Below, one piece after another: positions 55,870-64,000 of a stretch of 64,000 nt of DNA. The stretch spans positions 42,763,431 through 42,827,430 of the forward strand of contig OZ024882.1 of the NCBI GenBank assembly GCA_964017185.1. The letters are read 5' to 3'. The notes below the pieces were generated by a model that saw only the letters and a list, made by a program, of their open reading frames with translations, searched no databases and had not been told where the DNA came from. Each line of letters opens with the position of its first letter. The first letter of the stretch is position 1. The DNA comes from Rugalucina vietnamica (taxonomy: Eukaryota; Mollusca; Bivalvia; Lucinida; Lucinidae). The translations under genes and the position numbers were made by a program.

Positions 55870-57176
55870 AGTAAGATGCAGTGATTTTGCCTTATATCTT
55901 GACACTGAATTAGTATATTTTCATACTTTCAGATTATGAGTATGTATGACCTGAACTTTGACCGCAATAAACTTATAGGTCACTGTGACCTAATTTCACG
56001 GTTCAGTGATTTTGCCTTATATCTTGACACTCAATTAGTATATGTTCATACTTCTTTCAGATTATGAGTGAGTATGACCAGAGCTTTGACCCCCAATATA
56101 CTTATAGGTCACTGTGACCTAATTTCACGATTCAGTGATTTTGCCTTATATCTTGACACTCAATTAGTATATTTTCATACTTCTTTCAGATTATGAGTGA
56201 GTATGACCTTACCTTTGACCCCAATAAACTTATTGGTCACTGTGACATAATTTCACGGTTCAGTGATTTTGCCTTATATCTTGACACTGAATTAGTATAT
56301 TTTCATACTTTTTTCAGATTACGAGTGAGTATGACCTTACCTTTGACCCCAATAATCTTATAGGTCACTGTGACCTAATTTCACGGTTCAGTGATTTTGC
56401 CTTATATCTTGACAGTCAATTACACACTTAGTATATTTTTATACTTCTTTCAGATTATGAGTGAGTATGACCAGAGCTTTGACCCCTTATATATTTATAG
56501 GTCACTGTGACCTAATTTCACGGTTCAGTGATTTTGCCTTATATCTTGACACTCAATAAGTATATTTTCATACTTCTTTTAGATTATGAGTATGTATGAC
56601 CTGACCTTTGACCCAAATAAACTTATAGGTCACTGTGACCTAATTTAACGGTTCAGTGATTTTGCCTTATATCTTGACACTCAATTAGTATATTTTCATA
56701 CTTCTTTCAGATTATGAGTATGTATGACCAGACATTTGACCCCAATAAACTTACAGGTCACTGTGACCTAATTTCACGGTTCAGTGATTTTGCCTTATAT
56801 CTTGACACTCAATTAGTATGTTATTATACTTCTTTCAGATTATGAGTGAGTATGAACAGAGCTTTGACCCCCAATATACTTATAGGTCACTGTGACCTAA
56901 TTTCACGGTTCAGTGATTTTGCCTTATATCGTGACACTCAATTAGTATATTTTTATACTTCTTTCAGATTATGAGTGAGAATGACCTGACCTTTGACCCC
57001 AATAAACTTATAGGTCATTGTGACCTAATTTCACGGTTCAGTGATTTTGCCTTATATTTTGACACTCAATTAGTATATTTTCATACTTCTTTCAGATTAT
57101 GAGTGAGTATTAGCAGAGCTTTGACCCCAATATACTTATAGGTCACTGTAACCTAATGTCACGGTTCAGTAATTTT
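55870..57176 (+). repeat. 128-bp minisatellite, left block (about 10 units)
   Basis: CAGTGATTTTGCCTTATAT recurs at 55879, 56004, 56133, 56261, 56389, 56526, 56654, 56782, 56911 and 57039, then in altered form at 57166. Each unit also has TTGACACTCAATTAGTATAT, TTCAGATTATGAGT and TATAGGTCACTGTGACCTAA. Confidence 0.97.
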
Positions 57177-57289
57177 AGTCCGGCATGAACCAAAGATGAC
57201 CGTGCAATAGCGTCTATAGAAAATGTTTTTGCAGAAATAAGTTGGTATGGGTATCCTGATTTGAAATCCGGATGATGCCAGGTTGGCAT

Positions 57290-57800
57290 CCTTGGGCAAT
57301 TCAAGATGGCCGCCAAAATCCAATATGGCCGACAAAAGAAAGGGTTTCGATAGAATTTCGTATAGGTATCTGATGAAATGCTAAATGGTTGCCTCAAAAT
57401 TTGAGAAATAATAAAATTTGGTCTGTTTCATCAAAATGCAACAGAATAAAAATTAACAAAATCAAGATGGCCATCAAAATCCAAGATGGCCGGCGAAATA
57501 AGGGCTTTTAATAGAAGTTCTTACATGTATGTAATGAAATGTTAAAATTTGGCATTTAAAGCAAAGAAAACTTCAAGTTAAGACATTTTTTTCATTAACA
57601 CATGTATGCAACAAAAGCAAAATTAACAAAGATGACCACTAAAATCCAAGATGGTCGACAAAATGTTATTTTTATAGAATTTCATCAATGAGGTATGTGA
57701 TGAAATGTTAAAAACTTGACACTGAAGGTGCAGAAGTAGAGCTAAGATTGTTCATGACTATGTGAAAAAAGCTAAAATAAAAATGGCTGTTCAAATTAAA
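57290..57800. repeat. Subterminal tandem repeat with AAGATGGCC motifs
   Basis: Three diverged units of about 170 bp, each with AAAATCCAAGATGG(C/T)CG and ATGAAATG(C/T)TAAA. Confidence 0.8.
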
Positions 57801-59919
57801 CGTGGTCACCGGAAAGTAGATAGAATGTGTTTGGGTATATAGTAATTAAATGAAAATTCCATTTTATTAAATAAAATTTCAACAGAAAACCTCCAAAACG
57901 CCAATATAACATAATTTGGATTTTCGGAATCTTATTAGCTAGGAACAATTTAACTTTCACCTGACTGTTTCAAAGGTATAATTAGAATCTATTGGCAATC
58001 AGATATTGTAGAATAGGGTGAGATGGGTAGGATTGGGTTTCACGGACATGTAGAATGGCGACGTGTTAAAAGGCGGTTGGCTGTGTAGGATATGTGTAGA
58101 GACAAAAATATGGGTTGATATGGCCTGCAGTGGTGTTGGATAAAGGGTTACAATCGATGGTTTGGTTATGGATCCACTTACCAGTCAACAAATCTTCAGT
58201 CATATTGTGACGGAGCAACTACTCCCTTGGTACTAATCTCAATAGAGTAATAAGAGGAAAAAGGTTTTTGTTCTCATGTAACAGCTGTGTATAGAGCTAA
58301 CACTCGCTGTAGAAGCCAGTTTGTATCTCAAAGCAGTACACATGTGCTGTATAGCTAACATGGCCACATAGGTTATTCCGTCTCCATTTTAGATTCATCC
58401 ACAATTCTCTATTTCATCCATCCGTGAATCTTTATTTTCGACAGAGATGTCCACAGATCCATATGATGAGTCTTTTATTGTTGAAACTAAATGTAACAGG
58501 TTCAAAACTGCTAACTAAAATACTACTGTCCGCCGTGTCCGGCAGAGCAGAAATAGGATGGGGAAGATAAAATAAGACTTATATGTTCTAGCTGGTAACT
58601 GTTCACAATTATAAAATCTTTCAAGCTTTGTGGAATGCAATTTTGGTACAGTATGGTGAATTTAATGGGCTGTGTTCAGCTGGTTACAGTCTCAGTAGAG
58701 AAATGACTTTTAAGTGCGAACATGAAAAATAAAATGTGATTTTGTGTCAATTTTAAACAAAAAAAACTGTAATGCTAATGGAATGCCAAAATGACTATTT
58801 AACCACACTGAATGCCAATGGAGAAATTCTATTACTGGTCTATGGGTCCCAAGCCCTTAGCAATCACTAGATCACCATCTTCGTCTTCGCCTTCAAGTGA
58901 GAACAGAAACACTGAAACCAGCACTGTTATTAAAATAAAATAAAGCGAAAATAAAACATGTTTTGAGTTTAGGACTGTAAATGTTTTATGGGTTACATCA
59001 ATGTAATGAAGAATCCCGGTGATTTGGCAAGAGTCATTACTTCAAACAACTCATTCCATAGAAAGTTCATTTCTAGTGATATGCTTTCGTAGTAGCACTC
59101 AGTAGCCGGACGTTTGGAGAGACTGACGTTTTGTTATTATATATCTAGAATTAGCATTCTGTTTTTTTGTTCCGGTCTTCTGTGTTGGAGCTTTGCAGGA
59201 CGGTCGATCATTGCAGTAGCACTGTTAGTTTGGACAGTTTCTCAGTTGTTAATGTCGTTGGTCGTGTGTAGTTCCAATACGGGCCTTACACAACGTCTAT
59301 TACGAATATCTTATTCATTTCGAAGTGATGACATTTCACATACACCCTTGTAGAAAGACATACATGAAGATAAAATAGGACTTACACGAATATGATAACT
59401 AGTATGTATTGGCGTTCTTGCAACTGCATATCTAGAAATCGTACCTCGCCACCGAGCCGGATAATATTTTCTCCAGCTTTATCCGAAAGTGCATTCACAA
59501 ACGGACAAAATGAATGAAAAGAATGGAACGAATACCCAGTTGTTTGATGTGTACTCGGTGATTATATCGCTTACTGGTTTTCTTTGTCTGGATATGGCGG
59601 ACTCGGCATTGTTTTTACTCCTGGTAAATCCTCACTTAACAGGGTACATACTGCTGAGCAATCTCGGCATCCGGCAATCAAAGGTTTACCAACAAATGGT
59701 TCTCTTATGCATGTCTACCACGTGTTTTGCTAAAATGGCAGTGGCTTGTCTCACAATATGCAAAAATTAAGTTATTATGAAAGAGAAAAAACAAGACAAA
59801 TGTTCTTTTACAGTATGATTATCTCCCTTTATTTGTCAGTTAGGGATACAACACTTTGATATATAGTAATATTATGTTCAATGCTGTAATTGCTTTAATT
59901 TCCCATTTTTGTGACCTTG
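57801..59919. other. Interior of the 3.3-kb element; no gene supported
   Basis: Reading frames at 59114-59353 and 59489-59770 (+) are short, hydrophobic, and match no family I know. No transposase motif on either strand. Confidence 0.5.
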
Positions 59920-60312
59920 AGCGTAATTTAGAAACAATGGGAGTGTATTTTGGGTTACTTTCATATTTAAATAAACTATTTTGGCCGCCATCTTAAACGC
60001 CATCTTGTATCTAACAACTGTATAATGATGAAATGATGCATATAATTTATTTTCACAAATGTTTGACCATAAATTGAGCAATTTAGAAATAATATGAGTG
60101 TTATATGGGTCCATTTCATGTAATAACACTTTTGGCCGCCATCTTGGACGCCATCTTGTATCTAACAAAGTGTCCAACCATGAAATGCATATAATTTATT
60201 TTCACAATTTATTGACCATAAAAAAGCAATTTAGAAATAATATGAGTGCTATATGGGTCCTTTTCATGTAAATAGCACGTTTGGACGCCATCTTGGACGC
60301 CATCTTGATTTC
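59920..60312. repeat. Subterminal tandem repeat with CGCCATCTTG motifs
   Basis: Two and a half units of about 145 bp with TTTGGCCGCCATCTTGGACG and ATATAATTTATTTTCACAA. The motif is the complement of that on the left side. Confidence 0.85.
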
Positions 60313-60451
60313 AGCTAGTTGCCCAAGGATACCAGAGTGGCATCACTTGGTTTTGTAATGTACTATGTATCCTCTTTCAAAAAATGCAAAAACATTTTCT
60401 ATAGACGGTATTGCACGCTTTGGCTAATATTCTATGTTTCTGTGCTGGACT

Positions 60452-61560
60452 ATTTTACCTTATGTCTTGACACTCAGTTAGTATATTTTCTTTCAGATTA
60501 TGAGTTAGTATGACTAGACCTTTGACCCCATTCTGCTTATAGGTCAGTGTGACCTAATTTCATGCTTCATTGATTTTGCCTTACATCTTGACACTCAATT
60601 ATGATATTTTCATGCTTCCTTCAGATTATGAGTGAGTATGAACAGAGCTTTGACCACAATATACTTATAGGTCACTGTAACCTAATATCATGGTTCAGTG
60701 ATTTTGCCTCATATCTTTACACTCAATTGGTTTATGAACATAATTCGTTCAAACTATGTTTGTGTATGACAAGACCTTTGACCCTAACGTAGTCCTAGGT
60801 CATTGTGAACTGATTACATGGTTCAGTGATTTTGCATTTGATCTCGGTTTTCTTTTGGTATATGAACATATGTCTTTCACATTATGTTTGCGTATGACAA
60901 GACCTTTGACCCTAAAGTATTTCTGGGTCATTGTGACCTAATTTCATGCTTCAGTGACGTTGCCTTATATCTTGACACTCGGTATATTTCCATACGTCTT
61001 TATTATTATGAGTTAGTATGATAAGTGTGAGCTTATTTCACGGTTCAGTGATTTTGCCTTGTATCTCGGCACTCAGTTGGTGTATTAACATACTTGATGT
61101 ACAATATGATTGAGACGTTTAAACCTTCAGTAGTTATAAGTTATAGTTAACTGTCATGGTTGAGTGATTTTGTTCTGTATAACATCAAGGAAAAAAGATG
61201 TATGAGCATATTGCTTTGGGTTACAGGTCGAGTTTGGCCCTATGTTTGACAAAGGTCAGAGCAGTCGATTTTCAGATTATGAGTGAGTATGACCAGTCAT
61301 TTGGCCCCAAATTACTTATAGGTCACATACATTTTTCACAATATGAGTAAGTATGACCCGACATTTGACAACAAACTAGTCTTACGTCCCTGTGACCTAA
61401 TTTCATGGTTAAGTGATTTTGTCTTATATCTTAACACGCTATCAGTAGATTTTCAGACTTCTTTCAGATTATGAATGAATGTTACCAAACCTTTGAACAA
61501 AAAGTACGTAAAGGTCACTATAAACTTATTTCATGTTTCAGTAATTTTGATTTTTATTTT
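60452..61560 (+). repeat. 128-bp minisatellite, right block (diverged)
   Basis: About nine units in the same orientation as the left block, increasingly diverged to the right. CAGTGATTTTGC, TTTCAGATTATGAG and CCTTTGACCC remain recognisable. Confidence 0.9.
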
Positions 61561-61869
61561 ATACATTACAGTGAAAACACTTGATAAAATTGGTATTTTC
61601 ATTGATATGAAATTTCACTGATATCAAATCTCACTGATATCAAAAGTTACTAGTGACTGGTATCAGCCTATATCTTCACTGTAGAGTTTGGATTACTTCT
61701 GACGTTTCCATTTACTTGACGTCATTAAATGTGTTTCACTTCAGAAATTCAATCGCCTATAACTCCGTAATTTATTAACGAAAACATAAAGTGTGGGTTC
61801 TCATTTTCTTAGTTAGAAAGTGAGGAACAATGTGGTACCAAAATGTTTTGTGTTTTCAACAATTTTTGG

Positions 61870-64000
61870 TTTTTGCATTTTCACCGCCTGTCTTGTGATT
61901 TAGAAAATGCCCGTGTGTTGTATAAAATAAAAAGAAAGTTAGCTTTGTGTATCAGCAACTTAAATTGTAAAAGTTTAACGGATTTCATCTGTCACAAACT
62001 GGTATCGTTGACAATTTACGACTTCTGTCTGCTGTCAACAGTTATCGTTGAAAACTCTACCGCTTCTGTCCATCATGTACAAAAAACTTTAACTTTGTCT
62101 CATATTAGTTCATAAAGAACACGATTACTTGTTTTAAGATAGATTCGTTTATCTAGAACTTTAATAATTATAAGATTGACTGATTTCTATGATTTCATCT
62201 GCCGTGAACAGAAGTCGTCGACAACATAACGACTTCTGCCTGCTATGAACAGTTGTCGTTGAAAGCTTAACCGGTTCTGTCCATCATGTGCAAAACCCTT
62301 TGAACTTGTCTCATACTAGTTCCGAAAGCCACGATTAGTTGTTTTAAGAAAGATTTTTGTATCAGGAACTTTAATTGTTATACGATTGATGGATTTATAT
62401 GATTTCATCTGTCGTGAACAGAAGTCTGTCTGATGTGAACAGTTGTCGTTGAAAACTCAACCGGTTCTGTCCATCATGTACAAAAACCTTTGAACTAGTC
62501 TCATACTAGTTCAGAAAGCCACGATTAGTTGTTTTAAGATAGATTTGTGCATCAGGAACTTTAAATGATATTAGATTGACTAACTTATATGATTTCATCT
62601 TTCGTGAACAGAAGTCGTTGAAAACGTAACGTCTTCTGTCTGCTGTGAACAGTTGTCGTTGAAAACTGAACTGGTTCTGTCCATCATGTACATAAAAGTT
62701 TAAATTTGTCTCATGCTTGTTCAGAAAGAACACGATTACTTGGTTTAAGATATATTCGTGTATCAAGAATTTTCATCGTTATAAGATTGACTGATTTCTA
62801 TTATTTCATCTGTCGTGAACAGAAGTCGTCGACAACGTAACGACTTCTGTCTGCTGTGAACAGTTGTCGTTGAAAACTGAACTGGTTCTGTCCATCATGT
62901 ACAAAAAAGTTTAAATTTGTCTCATGCTTGTTCAGAAAGAACACGATTACTTGATTTAAGATATATTCGTGTATCAAAAATTTTCATCGTTATAAGATTG
63001 ACTGATTTCTATGATTTCATCTGTCGTGAACAGAAGTCGTTGACAACGTAACGACTTCTGTCTGCTGTGAACAGTTGTCGTTGAAAACTCAACCGGTTCT
63101 GTCCATCATGTACTAAAAACCTTTGAACTTGTCTGATACCAGTTAAGAAAGCCACTATTAGTTGTTAAAAGATAGATTTTTGTATCAGGAACTTTAATTG
63201 TTATTAGATTGGCTGACGTTTATGATTTCCTCTGTCGTGAACAGAAGTTGTTGACAACGTTACAACTTCTGTCTTCTGTGAATAGTTGTCGTTGGAAACT
63301 CAACCGGTTCTGTCCATCATGTACAAAAACCTTTGAACTTGTCTCATACTAGTTCAGAAAGCCACGATTTGTTGTTTTAAGATAGATTTGTGTATCACGA
63401 ACTTAAGTTGTTAAAAGATTGATGACTAATGCCAATTCATCTGTCGTGAACAGAAGTCGTTGACAACGTAACTACTTCTGTCTGCTGTGAACAGTTGTCG
63501 TTGAAAACTCAACTCGTTCTGTCCATCATGTACAAAAAACTTTAAATTTGTCTCATGCTTGTTCAGAAAGAACACGATTACTTGGTATAAGATATATTCG
63601 TGTATCAAGAATTTTTATCGTTATAAGATTGACTGATTTCTATGATTTCATCTGTCGTGAACAGAAGTCGTTGACGACGTAACGACTTCTGTCTGCTGTG
63701 AACAGTTCTCGTTGAAAACTCAACCGGTTCTGTCCATCATTTACAAAAACCTTTGAACTTGTCTCTTACTAGTTCCGAAAGCCACGATTAGTTGTAATAA
63801 GATAGATTTATGTATCAGGAACTTAAATTGTTATACGATTTACGGATTAATATGATTTCATCTGTCGTGAACAGAACTCGTTGACAGCGTAACGTCTTTT
63901 GACTGCTGTGAACAGTTGTCGTTGAAAAATCAACCGGTTCTGTCCATCATGTACTAAAAACCTTTGAACTTGTCTCATACTAGGTTAGAAAGCCACGATT
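61870..64000 (+). repeat. 210-bp hairpin satellite, ten units, continues beyond window
   Basis: GTGAACAGAAGTC or variants at about 62204, 62414, 62604, 62815, 63026, 63237, 63446, 63657 and 63867: steps of 210, 190, 211, 211, 211, 209, 211 and 210. Each unit has ACAGAAGTCGTT and AACGACTTCTGT, a 12-bp stem with an 8-base loop, then CAGTTGTCGTTGAAAACTC. Two subtypes are seen, marked by TTAAATTTGTCTCATGCTTG and TTTGAACTTGTCTCATACTA. Confidence 0.96.

Larger units (their letters stand above)
57177..60451. mobile_element. 3.3-kb TIR element with 5-bp ATTTT duplication, within the minisatellite
   Basis: Starts AGTCCGGCA and ends TGCTGGACT. ATTTT flanks it (57172-57176, 60452-60456), as in the uninterrupted unit CAGTGATTTTGCC. 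The inverted ends share GTGCAATA, CGTCTATAGAAAATGTTTTT and ATCCTTGGGCAA over about 130 bp and continue into tandem CAAGATGGC(C/G) motifs in opposite orientation. 3,275 bp, no recognised protein. Non-autonomous; superfamily not identified (5-bp duplication and AG-start TIR are compatible with several, including derivatives of Polinton/Maverick). Confidence 0.85.

Noticed and set aside
59114-59770. Two short hydrophobic frames inside the 3.3-kb TIR element
   Set aside because: No transposase or other motif; too short, not supported.
62506-63608. Minus-strand frames (HEYIL..QVIVFFLNKHETN) repeated at 62506-62766 and 63426-63608
   Set aside because: They come from the 210-bp satellite, cross unit borders differently and are closed by stops in most units.

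Overview
This is a eukaryotic, AT-rich, repeat-dominated window, most likely from a bivalve mollusc. The pointers are a three-exon secreted glycine-rich gene that resembles shell-matrix (shematrin-like) proteins, tRNA-derived SINEs of a type I associate with molluscs, hairpin MITEs, and frequent TACATGTA-type words. Species cannot be fixed from sequence alone. I find one convincing host gene; nearly everything else is mobile or tandem DNA.

Layout. 1-5.5 kb: a decayed EN-RT LINE on the minus strand between two direct copies of a 330-bp repeat. 5.8-13.8 kb: several copies of an interspersed repeat (family A) around a decayed RTE-like LINE (minus strand), which is itself split by a 1,370-bp TA-flanked TIR element in its RT domain and by a family A fragment in its endonuclease. 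15.0-20.06 kb: the host gene (minus strand), with TATA box, initiator-like site, signal-peptide exon, GGFP-repeat exon, a large Gly/Met/Tyr-rich exon and a poly(A) signal; both introns carry MITEs. 20.5-22.7 kb: a complex repeat (family C) with a nested hairpin MITE. 23.06-39.59 kb: a very large inverted repeat built of about 175-bp satellite monomers, with a 708-bp four-monomer higher-order array on one side and, inside it, a 9.3-kb Ty3/gypsy LTR element. That element has near-identical LTRs, a tRNA-Leu-type primer site and the domain order gag-PR-IN-RT-RNaseH, the reverse of the usual gypsy order and like the Gmr1 group. It is broken by a hAT-type MITE with a perfect 8-bp target duplication, a frameshift, a deletion in RT and an in-frame stop. 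39.6-47.9 kb: SINEs, an inverted pair of a tRNA-headed repeat, (AT)n, and more family C, D and B copies. 48.1-50.8 kb: a TA-flanked TIR element that has collected SINEs and a LINE 3' end. 52.46-53.91 kb: a second TA-flanked TIR element with an internal foldback. 55.7-64 kb: hairpin-rich repeats, a 128-bp minisatellite whose units carry consensus nuclear-receptor sites, split by a 3,275-bp TIR element with an ATTTT duplication, then a 210-bp hairpin satellite that runs off the window.

The elements form a stratigraphy: young insertions (the LTR element, the hAT MITE, the TA elements, a SINE with a 7-bp duplication) lie within older repeats, so relative ages can be read from nesting. The features of most biological interest are the putative shell-matrix gene, the gypsy element with inverted pol order, the 3.3-kb TIR element, and the satellites with hairpins or receptor-like sites.
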